Below are positions 11,408 through 24,109 of a stretch of 64,000 nt of DNA, piece after piece (position 1 is the stretch's first letter; every line of letters begins with the position of its first letter). The position numbers and the translations under genes are program-made. The stretch is from Narthecium ossifragum (taxonomy: Eukaryota; Streptophyta; Magnoliopsida; Dioscoreales; Nartheciaceae), in NCBI GenBank assembly GCA_963920575.1, contig OY986967.1, forward strand, positions 5,909,166 to 5,973,165, in the 5' to 3' direction. The notes under the pieces were generated by a model that saw nothing but the letters and a program-made list of their open reading frames with translations, was not told where the DNA came from and did not search any database.

Positions 11408-11690
11408 TGGTACTGTACTAGTGATTCTCCAAAACTGCTTCGTCCACGGCTTAAAATAGAAAGAATAACGTTTGGTTGTCTTTCCTTCGTAACTCCTTTA
11501 GGGTATCCTTCTTTCCTTGCTCGAGCTTGTCGAACTCCACACCAGCTACTTCAGTATAGCTGTTCTCTACAAGATCCAATAGATCTTGTAACTTGAAGAG
11601 ATACCGCATTTGGATCTTCCATAAATCGAAATTCATCTCGTTGAATCAAGGAAGTTTGACATGAATGTATTATTGTTGGATGCCATAATC
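11408..11690 (-). pseudogene. gag: Ty1/copia Gag N-terminal fragment
   Basis: The minus strand encodes MASNNNTFMSNF and then, in a shifted frame from 11636, FDLWKIQMRYLFKLQDLLDL, typical of the DUF4219/UBN2-type Gag of plant copia elements. A further stop precedes AVDEAV at about 11440. The frame breaks within 20 codons of the start and the C-terminal part is absent, so it is not functional. The Athila LTR insertion at 11408 ends it. Confidence 0.8.
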
Positions 11691-11697
11691 TCTCTGA

Positions 11698-13042
11698 TGT
11701 GTTACGAACGTGTCATTAAAGCGTTGTTAACTCGATCAAATATTAAATTTATAATTCATATTCAATTACTAATCTATAGGGTAGAATAGCGGTGAAGTCC
11801 GGAGTCGATCCACAGGGAATTTACCATGAAAAATTAAAATTAATTCTCAAAACTCTAAACCTAAGTAAAAGAAGCAATGATAAGTTTGAATTAACCTAAA
11901 ACTATCTAAGGAAAGCAATTAAAAATGATCAATTCGAATCAATGGATAACTGACTTAGGAATTACTCAATCCACCCTAGTTTCGCCTTCAATATTCTCTA
12001 GGTTTCCTCTTGTTCTATTATCTAAATATTATGGATCGACAGCTTCTTAAGCTTACATATATCCCTAAAAGAAAGTAAGTGTTTTCCAAAAGCATACTTT
12101 ATCTTCGATTAGCATAGCTTATCTTCGGGGTAACCTTAACACAATCTATCGTCACTAAGCATAAAGTATCTCATCAGGTATTCACAAACCACATTAAAAC
12201 TATCTTATAGATCTCTACCATCAATCACTGAAATCAAGTAGACATAAAAATACATCAACGAACTTTGTTCCCTCAACTCTATTAACATTAAAATCAAATC
12301 TATAAGATCATGTCTTGGGAATATTACAAGAGTCAAACCAAAAAAGATAGAAAACTACGCTAGGATTTCATGAATAATTCTAAGTACAATAATTAGCAAC
12401 TCATCTTTTGGATGAACGCCATCAGCTTGGAATAGGAAGGTTTCACCATCCGCATCCTCACCATCTTTTTTTCCCTTCTTCAAAGATAGTCGAAAAGATG
12501 AGAAATTTGGATGGAATAACTATATTTATAAAAGAACTCCTGAAATTAGAGTTTGAGTTGAGTTGGACTTCAATTACAAGTCGGATTTTCTGAATTAATT
12601 CTGGCAGTCTTATTAGAAAGTCCTTTGTTATATCCCAAATATTTCATAATTTTTAGACTTATCAAGAGAATTTTAAGAATATTATTCTGAACGTTGACGG
12701 ACCAGTTTTCCGGCAGCTATATATCTTTATCTTCTTCAAAACTGATATCAATCTATTAGGAGTCTCGCAAAATGTGCAACATGAAAGCTGTAGCTCTTGA
12801 AGTCTTCAATCATAAACTAAAATTTCAGAATATTTGGATGTATACAAAATTTCTGGAGAGTATTCTCCTGACAGACGATGAAGCAGTCTTTATTATATAA
12901 ATTTATTTTTTTAGTCGAATTTCTTGTATTTTTTCTCGAATCATTACTAAACATGAAACCAACTAACAAACTATTAAATACAACTACTTTAGGCCTAACA
13001 AAGGTAATTTAAGAGATTTAATTATGAATATTTAGTGACTCA
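11698..13042 (-). repeat. 5' LTR of the copia element (about 1345 bp)
   Basis: It starts TGAGTCACTAAAT on the minus strand at 13042 and is related to the plus-strand LTR at 42318. No target duplication can be confirmed because the far end of the element is missing. Confidence 0.75.
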
Positions 13043-13529
13043 ATACTCTCACCATGAATCTCACCTTGGATCTCACGTCCTAACTCTTGCCACTATGGTG
13101 TTGTGTATGCAAAGAGAAGTGGACAAAATACTTGGAGAATAGTTGAGAGAGATACGGCGCTCAAGACGGAAACAGCGGAGGACGCCTTATGTTTCACGAG
13201 CAGAGGCTCTGCTCTAAAAAAAACTAAACCTCTATTTTATTTTCATTTCATAAAGCTACAGGTTTCATATGCCCATATATATATAGATGGGTTTCCATAC
13301 TCTAGTCCAAATCTAAATTAAAGATCTAATCAAACTCTAATCAAATAGAACACAAGTTAACTTAAAATCCTAAACAAAAATCTATTCCATGTCCGGTTTA
13401 CTTTCCAACATGGAATGCTTTTGTAGGTGGCTCATATCACGAGACATAAATGGATAAGAAAAGAGTGTTTGCAATTGATGACACATCAACAAAAATGGTA
13501 GATTTGCATTCTTGAAACATAAACCAAAT
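13043..13529. other. Unassigned non-coding stretch
   Basis: No gene, LTR boundary or terminal repeat is recognisable. There is an ATATATATAT run near 13276. It is flanking sequence between the copia LTR and the hAT target repeat. Confidence 0.5.
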
Positions 13530-13642
13530 TAGCTTATAAGTTAACTAGTGGCACCTGTCACGTAATCAACCACTACCCCCTCTCTCATCCGCTAACTCTC
13601 TCAACTGATCTCAGTTATTCACCCTGCCACATGTTTTCATTC
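13530..13642 (+). repeat. Left hAT flank, copy of the 62283-62428 repeat
   Basis: From TATAAGTTAACTAG through CAGTTATTCACCCTG to TTTCATTC this matches 62283-62407 at most positions. The match stops at the hAT end, and in the right-hand copy it continues into TTTATCGTCA, which here is found beyond the hAT at 61987. It is the left half of the interrupted target. Confidence 0.8.
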
Positions 13643-14107
13643 TAGAGATGGCAGGGGCGGATTTGGATAGGTTTGCACAATCCCAAACCCATTTCATATA
13701 AAAAGACATGCTCCTAAACCCATCCCAAACTCGTTCGGATTTATATACCCCATCACATCTCCGTTTAAAATTCAATCCATTAACCCATACCTGACCCGCC
13801 CCGTACCATATAACCACTTCAAGCGCGTCAAAATACAGTATACAATTTTAAAAAACATATATTATGAAAAATAGAAAATCAATAAGTGAAAAGAGCTTTC
13901 ATTGTAAGTGTGTAACATCTAAATACACAATCCAACACATGCAAAAAAAAATGACAATAACTAGCTCCAAAAATTAATTTCAAATCATTTTTTGACAATT
14001 CATTGCAATAAACCTACAATGTAAAACACCAATCAAGACATTTAGAATATGACGACCACTTGTTAATCTAAATCTGAAAAGTGGTGATTCCAAATCTCAA
14101 CACACTC

Positions 14108-14122
14108 GACTAAGCACTTGCA
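14108..14122. repeat. Target-site duplication of the LINE, left copy
   Basis: GACTAAGCACTTGCA is repeated exactly at 20220-20234 after the poly(A) tail. A 15-bp duplication is typical of L1-type target-primed integration. Confidence 0.92.
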
Positions 14123-14143
14123 CTTAGGAGAGCACACGGCGAC

Positions 14144-16098
14144 TTGGGTATCTCGAGCAGGAAGATGGGAGGGGTTAGGGAGCCAAGACCACCTGACCTG
14201 AGCAGCCCCCCGCCGCCTCCAAGGGTGGTGGATCCAAAGCACGCCGCACCTCGCCATCGTGTGACCGCTGCGGATCTCAGCTCCTCCGACATGATGAGCG
14301 GCGCTGAGCTCGCTGAAGCAATTGAACAAAAAGGCACGGGAAGATTCAGAGTTGGAAAGTCGACCATGTCGCCGGCCGACTTGCAACACCTCAGAAGCAA
14401 ATGGAGTCATACCTTGTTTGGTCGATTTGTGGGCGGCCGCGTAGGAATCGAGTTCCTTCGACAACGTCTCGCCGGGCTCTGGAGAACCGATGCCCCTTTC
14501 CTCGTCACCAATATGGCATGAGGTGTATTCGCATTCAAATTTGACTCTGAAGAAGATATGCTCCGCATTCTTACCTGCGGGCCATGGATGGTGGACGGTC
14601 TCACCTTATCTCTCATTCGCTGGCGGAACTGTTTCCGGCCTACTCCCTCAGCTTTCACCAAGGCACCAGTATGGATACGCATCCCGGATCTCCCACCAGA
14701 GTTCTTTGACAGAGGAGTTATCTTCGATATGGTTTCTGAGGCCGGCATCCCTCTTGCTATCGATTCCGTCACCAAGTTCACAGACCGCTGCAAATACGCT
14801 CGTGTATGTGTGGAGGTTGATCTGACAATGTCGGCGTGCATCGGAACTTATCTCCCTTGCGAAGGAACTGGAGGAGAGTATGACTACTTTCTTCAACCCT
14901 TCGTCTATGAGAATATCCAGCTTTGTGAGGGATGTGGGCTTCTTGGTCATCGGGTGGAGGGCTGTCCAGAGAGTGAGACCTACAGGTCTGGGCAGAAGAA
15001 TGATCCAAATGGCAAAGCGCAATCCAGCGAGGCCTTCCAGACGCCGATCTTCAATGGCGGTACATCTTCTACCACCGACCCCATGAGTGTTGAGGACTCT
15101 CACCCAACAGATATTAGTGAGGAGAAAGTACCTGGAGCATGGCACACCGTCCAGAACCGCCGCCGTTGGGGGCAGAGATCATCCCATGGCCCTCCGGCGC
15201 AGGCAGCACTGCTCCGCAAAGGCAATGGCCCCCTCGAGGAAGACGTACGGTCCCCCAAGCCACCTCAGCACAGCCGTGGTACACCTCAGCATGTGTCAGC
15301 GACAACCTCTGACATGCCACCCCCTCTGCCAGGCGATCGAGGACGTGGCGTTGTCCCCCAACGGTCGTCAGACGCGGTTCTCATCAGCATCAACGAGCGG
15401 ACAAACCCCCTTGCGGACGTCGACGGCGGAGGTCACACCAAGACCCGGACTCCCAGCGGAGGCGGCGCCAGCCCGATCGCGGAGAAAGGGACTGGGGTAC
15501 CCTGCAGTGCCCTAACCCCATTTAATACCCATTCCTCAAATGGGCCCAACGGCCCTGGGCCGTCCACTTCATGGGCCAACATTGCAAAGGAGAACGCAAA
15601 GCGGCCATCACCGAAAACCGCTTCAGCCCCATTGCTCAGCCCACGACTGACCTTGACGACGAGGAGCTGGCCACCATGACGTTGCAGGAGGTCGGTTGGT
15701 ACGCGCGGGAAAGAAGTCGAGGACACCGGCCCGGCCCTCTGGTTGTCCCTCACGGTTACAAGACTCCAAAGTCCCTGGAACACAGCAATGTTGTGCAAGG
15801 TCCGAGCGACGACGTGATGGAGGAGTTGCACCAGTCCGCTGTCATGTCCCTCAAGGAGGCGCTTCATAGTGAAGGCCAGATGCTCATGAATGAAGACGAC
15901 AACCATGTGATAGAAGATGAAGATGAGGCTCCTAGGCATCAAGACATGACAGTAGAGGTGGAGAGACTAATACCTCCGGGCTTTACCCCGCGTGCCGATG
16001 AGTTGTCGCCGGTCACATACCATGTAGAAAGCCAGCCCAAGCACTTCAAAATCGCAGTCCCAGGGGTCGAGCAGCCCTTTCACCCCAGTGCTCCATGA
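14144..16098 (+). pseudogene. LINE ORF1: DUF4283 RNA-binding protein with zinc knuckle
   Basis: ORF1 proteins of plant L1 elements bind the element RNA. The frame from the ATG at 14144 has a basic/Pro-rich start, then FAFKFDSEEDMLRIL and GPWMVDGLTL of the DUF4283 domain, KAPVWIRIPDLPPEF, YARVCVEVDL, and a CCHC knuckle (CEGCGLLGHRVEGC) near 14930. A long Ser/Pro/Gly-rich tail follows. A TGA at 14519 breaks the N-terminal part. A frameshift around 15600-15650 moves the C-terminal part (from about EELATMTLQEVGWYAR) into another frame, which ends at the TGA 16096-16098. That stop overlaps the ORF2 start ATG at 16095. Confidence 0.87.
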
Positions 16099-19000
16099 TG
16101 AGGATCCTTGCCTGGAATTGTCATGGGCTTGGCCCAATCAGGGCGGTGAGCGCCTGCCGTCGCCTTCTAAAGGAAGAAAAGCTAGATTTCCTCTTCCTGT
16201 TAGAAACCATTGTCGTTGAGTCCAACTTGAGCTTTGTGTCCCGCCGCCTTGGCCCGATGTGGAGCACTCATCTGCTTCCCTCCAAGGGTCGCCATGGCGG
16301 AATCCTGGCCATATGGAGAACCGACATAGGGAAGGTGTCTTTCGAGAACTTCACTGACCAAGCAATCCATGGTGCCATCACCACTAAAGGCCTAGGGCAG
16401 TGGTTCATATCCGTCGTCTACGCTGCACGCAAAGGAAGAGACTGCCGTATCCTGTGGGAGACCTTGTCCAAACTCAACAACTGGGGCTGGCCTCACCTCA
16501 TGCTTGGTGACTTCAACGTCTTGGCCAATTCAGAGGAGAAAAGGGGAGGGAAGGCGTTTAGATACAGCATATCTGTAACTGAATTCTTGTCCTTCATCGC
16601 ACAGGATGATCTGATCGATCTGGGATTCAGGGGACCTTCCTTCACCTGGTCGAACCAACAGGCTGGTAGAGCGCGCATCCTCGAGAGACTGGATCGTGCG
16701 CTGGTCAACCCCATGTGGCGTGATTGGTTCCCCCATGCATAGCTCACTCATCTCTCTCGCCGCCGGTCTGATCACAGGCCCATCCTGCTCGACCTGGCCC
16801 CTGAGAAGCAAACTCCTGGTCCTACCCCGTTCAGGCTCCAACAAATCTGGAATACTCATCCCCTGTTCAAGCAAGGGGTTGCCCAGGCTTGGAGAAGGCA
16901 GAGACATGAATCTGAGCAATATATCTTCAAGGGACGTATCAAAGAGCTTCGTCACCTTGTGAAAGCTTGGAACAAGCGGGACGAGGGTGACATCACAAAC
17001 TCACGCATACATCTCGAACATCATCTTCACAGCCTATACTTAGAGGAGGAGCAAGGTCCTCTTCCCCTTTCTCAGGAGCGACGTATGCGGAGCCTCGAAC
17101 AGCAACTCTCAGCTCTGGACTTACAGCGGGATATTTATGTCGCTCAGCACTAGCGCAGATCCTGGGTCGCTGCCGGAGACCGGAATACGCTGTCCTTCCA
17201 CCAGGGTACGCACATGAACACCTACTGCTCCAGAATCCAGGAGCTCAAACAGGACGACGGAAATATTCTTAGCAGCCACGATGATATTGTGCGTTCCTTC
17301 CTTGATCATTACTACAAGCTCTGGGCGGTGGATGATGGCTGTGCTACCACATCTCTCCCTATCCTTCCATGCATCTCCCCTGAAGCCAGGTCACTCATGA
17401 CTGCTAAGGTCTCCACTGAGGAGGTCGTCAACGTCATTCGATCCATGGGCAAGAACAGATGCCCTGGCCCTGATGGTCTCACAGCTGAGTTCTATCTGGA
17501 GCACTGGTCTGTTATTGCTAAGGACTTTGTCTCGCTTGTGCAGAGTTTCTTCAAAAATTGCAAGCTTCCAAATGGATGGAACAGCAAATTCATTGCCTTC
17601 GTCCCCAAGTGCTCCAATCCTAGGCGTATCAAGGAATTCAGGCCAATCAGCCTGTGTAATGTCTGTTACAAAGTCATCTCTTCCATTCTCGCTGATCGGA
17701 TGAGGGAAGGATTACGAGAGGTTATAAGCATTGAGCAATCGGCCTATGTTGAAGGTAGGTCCATACAAGACAACATTAGTGCTGCTCATGAGCTTTTACA
17801 CACCTTGCAGAAAGCTCCTAAGGCCGATGCTCTAATGGCTATCAAGGTGGATATCAAGGCTGCGTATGACTCTGTTAGTTGGAAGTTCCTACGCAGGGTC
17901 CTTGAGCGCATGGGTTTCCTGGAAATCTGGACCAATTGGGCCATGGAGTGCATTTCTACTACCCGCTTCTCCCTGCTAATCAATGGGAAAGTGTGCGGTT
18001 TTTTCCAAGCAGCCAGAGGCCTCCGACAAGGGGACCCTATCTCATCCTACTTGTTCATCTTAGCCCAGGAAGTTCTCTCCCGCTTACTCAAGACTCCATT
18101 AGTGGCTCTTGAGGGAGTTACCTACCCAGGCTCTCCCCTCCAGCTCAGTCACCTTCTATATGCCGACGACTGCCTGTTCGTCACTGTTGCGAGACGGATT
18201 GAAGCAAAGAAGATCCTCAATGTCCTTCACCGGTACAAGAAGATGTCTGGTTTAGAGGTTAGTCCTGAAAAGTCCAGTATCAAGTTCTCCCCCTCCACCT
18301 CTCCCAGACGTAGGCAAATGCTCTCTCAGATGCTCGGTTTCTCTAGCAGGTTTGAACCTTGGAGGTACCTTGGAGTTCCTTTGGATTCCCGCAGGCTGCA
18401 AGTCAAGGACTTCTCCTTTCTCATTGATCAAGTCCAGAGGAAGCTTGCTGGTTGGCGTTGTCCTGTTAAAGCTTCACCAGGGCGCGTAGTTTTGATCCAG
18501 TCCGTGCTTCAAGCCATGCCGGTTTTCCTCATGTCGTCCATCCCCACTCCTACGACGATCCTCAACAAGATTGCTGCTTTGGCACGAAACTTCCTCTGGC
18601 AAGGAAAGAAAGGAGGACTCTCCTCTGTTTCTTGGGACACCGTATGCCTCCACAAACTGGAAGGAGGCCTTGGGTTCAAGGACCTCAAAACATGGCAAAC
18701 AGCGCTGAGGATGACGCGCGCGGCCCGGTTCCTTGAAGATCACGACTCTATCTGGACGTCCGTTTGCCGGGCCAAGTACAACGTCACCAGGGGCCTTCCT
18801 CTGCTTAACCCACACAAGCCTATGTCGCTCCTCTGGCGCTCTACTTGCAGAGCGGCGGATCTCCTTCGCAGAGGCCTCCGTTGGGAACCCAGTGCCTCCT
18901 GCCGGGCCAGCATCCTGCATGATTGGTGGATAGGTGATGCTCCTCTTAGCTGCACCCCTACCTTGATGAAGATTGACCATAGTCTGTCCAGAATGGCCGT

Positions 19001-20155
19001 TTGTGAATTCTTCACTGAAGAGGGTCATTGGAATCTCTCTATGCTCCAGTCCTTCTTCCACCCAGCAATGATTGAGCGAATTCTCTCCCTTCCGCTGTCT
19101 CCACCAAACCTTTTCGCCAAGCCAAGGTGGACCTGGGCTAAGAACGGAGTCATCACGACAGCCTCCACCTACCAGAGCTTAACCCAGATGAACGACAAAC
19201 AGATCACTGACGATCAGCTGGCTCTTTGGCGCAGTATCTGGAAGATCCCCGCTGGCCCGCGCGTGCAATTCTTCCTCTGGAAACTCATGCATGGCAAGGT
19301 CCCAACCATGCTCACATTATGGAATCTGTGCCTCTCCCCTGATCGTCTGTGTCCCCGCTATGGTCTGGCCAATGAAACCGTTGATCACATACTATTTGAG
19401 TGCCATTTTGCTCGGAGGGTCTGGAACAGAGCTCTAACAGGTACCAACATCTCCGTTGAAGATCTCAGCATGGATTCTGTTTCAACCTGCTTTGTCATCC
19501 ACGGAAAACTGCAGACATTATACATGCCCACTCCCTACTCTCATATGGCCTATGGTGGCTCTGGAAGGAAAGGTGTAACCTGGTTGCCGCAGAGAGTAGC
19601 CGGGTCACGCACGACGTCGCCCAGGTGATCAAATGGCAAAGTAGAGAGTTCCTCGCTGTTGACAAGGCAGGAAAGACTCCCAGTAAACCCCAAGCTTGGT
19701 CCGGGATCAGGATTCAAACAGACGCCTCCCTGAACCCTACCACCGGCATTGCGGGGCTTGGAGTCGTTGGCATTGATGAAGAAGACGTTGTCCTTTGGTC
19801 TGATGGCGAGCAGCGGAGGGTCGTCTCCATCCTTGAAGGAGAACTGCATGCCATTCTTGAAGCGATCAGAGCTGCTAACCGGTGTCGTTATCACAGGATC
19901 CTTGTGGAAACTGACTCTTTGTTCGCTGTTCAGATGGTTGAAGGTAAAGCCCCATTGTTAGGTGTGTGCAAAGATGTGGTGCAGGATATTTGGTGGGAGT
20001 CACGTCAACTCAGTGAGTTTCAGATCCGTTACATCCCTCGCGAGGAGAACAGTCACGCCGATTGGGTTGCTCGTCTTGCCAGCACGATCCATTCTGTCTT
20101 TAATGTACTAGAGGGGCCTAGCGGAGCTGTCCCTAGTTCTTCAGGCAACTACTGA
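16095..20155 (+). pseudogene. LINE ORF2: endonuclease, reverse transcriptase, zf-RVT, RNase H
   Basis: ORF2 nicks the target and copies the RNA by target-primed reverse transcription. Domains: apurinic-type endonuclease (ILAWNCHGLG, LGDFNVLAN, RRSDHRPILLD) about 16095-16790; coiled basic linker; reverse transcriptase with FRPISLCNVCYK, RGLRQGDPIS and the catalytic YADDC near 18158; zinc-binding RVT region (WKIPAGPRVQFFLWKL) near 19240; RNase H (QTDASLNPTTG, GELHAILEAI, ETDSLFAVQM, NSHADWVARLA) 19640-20090. Inactivating changes: TAG 16740, TAG 17151, and a frameshift near 19535 that puts RNase H in another frame. The gain of RNase H is known for one lineage of plant L1s. Confidence 0.93.
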
Positions 20156-20198
20156 TGTAAGCCCTCTTTTGGGTCTCTAGCCTATTAGGCTTAACTAA

Positions 20199-20219
20199 TC
20201 AAAAAAAAAAAGAAAAGAA
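20199..20219 (+). other. LINE 3' A-rich tail
   Basis: An A-run interrupted by two G-containing triplets lies directly before the right target duplication, as expected for a LINE 3' end. Confidence 0.85.
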
Positions 20220-20234
20220 GACTAAGCACTTGCA
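20220..20234. repeat. Target-site duplication of the LINE, right copy
   Basis: GACTAAGCACTTGCA, identical to 14108-14122. Confidence 0.92.
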
Positions 20235-20529
20235 ATTAAAGTTGACAAGTATCCTTGCGTGCAAATTTCAACGTGCACTAATAATTAAGCATGGTTATTA
20301 TAGTATAAAACAAATCAGAAATAATCATGAAAATAGAAAAGAAAGTGATATACGATACCTTTGCGAGAACAAAAAATTGTAATAAGCACAGTACTCAACA
20401 TCATCTTGAATTGTTGACATGGCAAATAGTCTTATCTCCATCGACGAAGTCCAATTTGATCACATGATACATTCGATCATATTCACATAAATTTAATAAC
20501 ATAAATAAGAGGAACTAAATTTTCTTTGT

Positions 20530-21590
20530 ATTAGTACTTTCAATATCACTCCATAACCAATTTTGCGTACACATTAAAGCCTCCAAGGTTTCTAGAAAAA
20601 AGCAACAGCGATGAGGAGTAATTCGCATTTGTCTTCCATCAACCAAAAATATCAAAATTTGGAACCCATCGTAACACATTTTCTTTCAAATAATAGTCTA
20701 GCTCTGACTTTACATGCGACTTACAAACATATCAAACTTAGACAATGAATCTCCCTCATTCAATATCTTGAGAATGTCAAATACATGACTCACCTCTATT
20801 GCAGCCTATTTCTTCAACTGACTGAAATTTTAATTGGCACTCCTTAAACCAATTATAACAAGTTCTACGAACTACTTGAATTTCAATTGCAGCTTCATAA
20901 CCATAAATAAGAGGATAGTAGTACTCCACAATGTTTATTTTATATCTCGGATACAAAACAATAGCTACTGCCATTATATTATGGCACACATTCCAATATT
21001 TATCAAACTGTGCCATCATATTTATTGCAATTTTCTTAATAACATCATTTTCATCAACCTTCCATATAGACAAGGCTTGCCTAATCTCAGAAACTTTAGG
21101 AAAGAAGCTATTAGCTGTAGGATATTTTCCCCCATGAAACAACTCAGCTACATTGTAAAATAATTTCAACCTTCCACAAATCTCTTTTACTACGCATGTA
21201 TGGTGCTTTTCACGTTGTTGTACTCTTTAGAACACATCCTTGTATACGAAGGAAATTTAAAGCATCAAATAAGTTGAGTTCCATCTTATCTTGCGATCAA
21301 GAAATAACTTTTTACTACATTGAACTCGTAGTTGTCTACCTGCCTCTTTAAATTTCTCAACCCTTGATGGAGTCGTGGTTTAGAAACTAACACTATCACA
21401 TATCTTCTCAATTCCATCACCCAATGCCTTCAAACCTTTTTTCACTATCAAATTCAATAAATGAGCACAATAACACATATGGGCTATCTTTCCATCAAGC
21501 AAAAGTGTACCGCTCATGAATAATTTATCAATAATAATATCAACCATCAACTCACTAGTACAATTGTGAGGACCCATATCTCTAACATTG
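20530..21590 (-). pseudogene. hAT transposase, C-terminal half (RICESLEEPER-like)
   Basis: The transposase would excise and reinsert the hAT. On the minus strand the fragment begins with NCTSELMVDIIIDKL and KIAHMCYCAHLLNLIVKKGL (RNase H-like core, CAHLLNL box) at 21575-21440, continues with YPTANSFFPKVSEIRQAL and QFDKYWNVCHNIMAVAIVL (DUF4413-like) at 21120-20960, and ends with the dimerisation region (SELDYYLKENVLR, then ALMCTQNWLWSDIES) at 20720-20540. Many frameshifts and stops. Everything N-terminal of NCTS is missing here and is found at 59920-60770, which stops at NIDQKIT, about five residues short of NCTS. The break is occupied on this side by the LTR at 21593. Confidence 0.85.
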
Positions 21591-21592
21591 TC

Positions 21593-23156
21593 CGATGACG
21601 CGCCTTGAAATATGTCATTATATATATCAAAAGAGGTCAAAACAATTTACCGAACTACTAATTAACTACAACGTAGTTTGTGAAAACACAGGTCAAATCC
21701 TCAAGATATTGGATGGTTGAACTAACAAATGTAATATAATGTCTATAATAGTTGAAAACAATTGGATTGATTCTCTGAGTATTCTAATTAAAGTACTCTA
21801 AAAACAATTAACGTGATAATTTATCAAGAAAGAAATCCTAGGAAATTCCAATCCGAATTAGGATCTAAATGTCTTCTCTATGAATCAAGATGGATGACAC
21901 ATCAATGAGATGGTCGAAATTGGAGATCGACGAGCAAGGGATTAGTATCTCTCGCCGTTAATTAGACGTCGGGTTAAGATCGTCTTATCGTGTGAATTAC
22001 AAGGTTAAGATCCATGATGGAGGCTTTAATCCGATCATAGCTCAACAATTGTCGGGTTAAGGTCATATCATTGGCAAGAAATCAAAGCTTTGTATGAATA
22101 GAGTCTTGGATTGAGATAGGTTTAATACCTCAATCCAATCCTCCATCTAAGGCAAGAATGGTAGGTAGGTTAGTAATGGCTTGGGGTGATTCTAGCACCT
22201 CAAGATCCTATTCTAAGAATAAGGATCCCTCCAAGAGAGATGGTCATGGTTCTAGCATGTCCTAGTCTTTAAGAAATTAAGTCAAACATCTAATTTCCAT
22301 ACAATTACATGCTAGAAGAGATATTCAAACCATTCAACAATTGATTTCATTAAAGAAATATGGAATTACATGTGAATTCATACAAATATCATATCAAGAG
22401 AGTCATTACATCAAGAAACAAAAGAGAAATTTAAGAAAATAACCTAAAACATCAAGGAATTCCCAAGGAGAATAGGGTTTAGCTACTCACATTGGGTAGG
22501 AGATCCATGGAGGAAGAGGTTTGATCCATCTTATCCATCAAAATCCACCTTTAGAGTCCTAAATTTCTCTAACTCCAAGGAGGGAAGAAGGTTGAGAAAA
22601 AGATCCTAAAATAATAGTCAAAACCCCTATTTATAGTCCCAAGTCATTGACGATGGGATTAGATCCAAATCGTCCATTTTTACCAGTCAGTCGGTTTTGG
22701 ATCGATCCAAAATAGGTTTGGATCGATCCAAACTGTAGATCTTTGGGTTTCTAAAGGATTAGATCGATCCACTGTGAGTTCGGATAGATCCACTGTGCAA
22801 AACTGCAAAAGAGGCCCTGGAAAAGGGTTTTGGATCGATCCATAAAGGCTTTGGAAACTTATCTCTCGAAAGGATTTTGTATCGATCCAGACTATCAATA
22901 TGGGATAGGGTTGGATCGATCCAGATTTTTTCTAAATTGATCCAAAATGGGTTTCAATCAATCCAAACTGGGTCTGGATCAATCCGAATATGGCAGATTT
23001 TGTGCAATTGATGTTTTTTAAGCTCGGAATCGAGGCAACTCTCTTAATAAACTCTTGTACCTGAAATAACATGAAAAGTTTCTAGAAATGCATTGCTTGA
23101 GAGCTAACAAAGCCAAGTTAAATGGGTGAATTATGTATAATTTGGGACTCATCATC
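21593..23156 (-). mobile_element. Athila-like solo LTR, divergent subfamily
   Basis: On the minus strand it starts TGATGAGTCCC at 23156 and ends GACATATTTCAAGGCGCGTCATC at 21593, resembling the end GACACATTTGAGCGACATCA of the other Athila LTRs here. A TATA-like CTATAAATAGG lies near 22630. I find no primer-binding site or coding sequence next to it, and no matching target duplication (TTGTC left, TCCAA right), so one flank is probably rearranged. Confidence 0.6.
22685..22990 (-). promoter_or_regulatory. ATCGAT-centred palindrome cluster in the 21593 LTR
   Basis: Two perfect 18-bp palindromes lie side by side: TTTTGGATCGATCCAAAA (22695-22712) and GTTTGGATCGATCCAAAC (22716-22733). Several decayed copies follow to 22990. 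The cluster is upstream of the TATA box on the LTR strand. Confidence 0.5.
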
Positions 23157-24046
23157 CAACCATGTTAAGTCGAGAGTGTGGCTTGGTTGGTTTGGCTCTG
23201 TTGGCCTTATTAAACAATCGCGTCAATCGTTACAACTTCAAAGAAATTTTGGTAATTTTCCCTTGTGGAGTTGGGTTTCACACGCATTAATGAACACACG
23301 GTTTCATGAGTGATGAATTTGTTTATTAGAATCCTAGGCAATCTTAGAATCGAAAGATCCGAGATTTTAGGAGTGATCGATTAGCTTCGAGATTGTCCTT
23401 GAGGTTGAGATCCCAGCCCAAGCAATCGGTCGCTTCCTGAAATGATCGATCAGACACTGGCTGAGGGTTTAAATAGGTGACAGCTGAGAACTATATTTTT
23501 CGTCCGCTTTCTTAGGGTTTTAGAGGGAGAGATCCTTGGAGCTCGTGGGAGGCTATTGCAGTGGCTTGGAGGCGGACATTTCTTGGGGAAAGACCAACTA
23601 GGGCACCCTAAATTAGATTTGCAAAGATTAGATGGAGATTAGCTAGATTAACTTAGGGTTTCTATCCCTAAACCCTAGTTTAAGCTATATTAGGGTTGTT
23701 AATGGATGTTTTGAGGTTTTGCTTCCACTTGAATCCTTCCATATGCCTATTCTTCATATTTTCCAAGTTTCATCGCGTTTCGTCACCATTTAATCTAATT
23801 TTGGATAAATTTCTATCGGGTTTCTGAAACTGTCACGAATGATCGATTGCTCCCTTGGTAGAGTGACGATAGGTTTGCCGTTTTCGATGCATTTTCATTC
23901 CTTTTTCGATTTGAACCAATGCTACGACCTCCCTAATCACATCTAGTATTAGCATGCTCAGTTTCATGATTTTTTGATGATTTTGAGAGATTTATGACAA
24001 GTTTTGATATTGGCTAAGTTTCATGCAAGTTATGGTGTTTATGTCA

Positions 24047-24054
<8 letters not shown>

Positions 24055-24098
<44 letters not shown>
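24055..24098 (+). repeat. (AC)22 microsatellite
   Basis: Uninterrupted AC dinucleotide run preceded by ATATAT. Confidence 0.97.
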
Positions 24099-24100
<2 letters not shown>

Positions 24101-24109
24101 TATCTATGA

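Larger units (their letters stand above)
11408..13042 (-). mobile_element. Truncated Ty1/copia element: LTR plus start of gag
   Basis: Read on the minus strand, an LTR (13042 to 11698) is followed by a weak tRNA-Met primer-binding-like site (ATCAGAG, about 11690-11698) and an ATG-initiated gag at 11681. The gag is cut at 11408, where the inverted Athila LTR begins. The LTR matches the solo LTR at 42318-43743, which supports its boundaries. Confidence 0.8.
14123..20219 (+). mobile_element. Full-length plant L1-type LINE with RNase H
   Basis: The 6.1-kb element is bounded by a 15-bp target duplication, has two ORFs joined by an ATGA overlap, and ends in an A-rich tail (20199-20219). Both ORFs carry stops and frameshifts but are otherwise complete, so it was full length when it inserted in the hAT 3' part. 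Confidence 0.93.

Noticed and set aside
21593..23156. Target duplication for the Athila-like solo LTR
   Set aside because: The flanks TTGTC and TCCAA do not match, so I do not claim a simple insertion.
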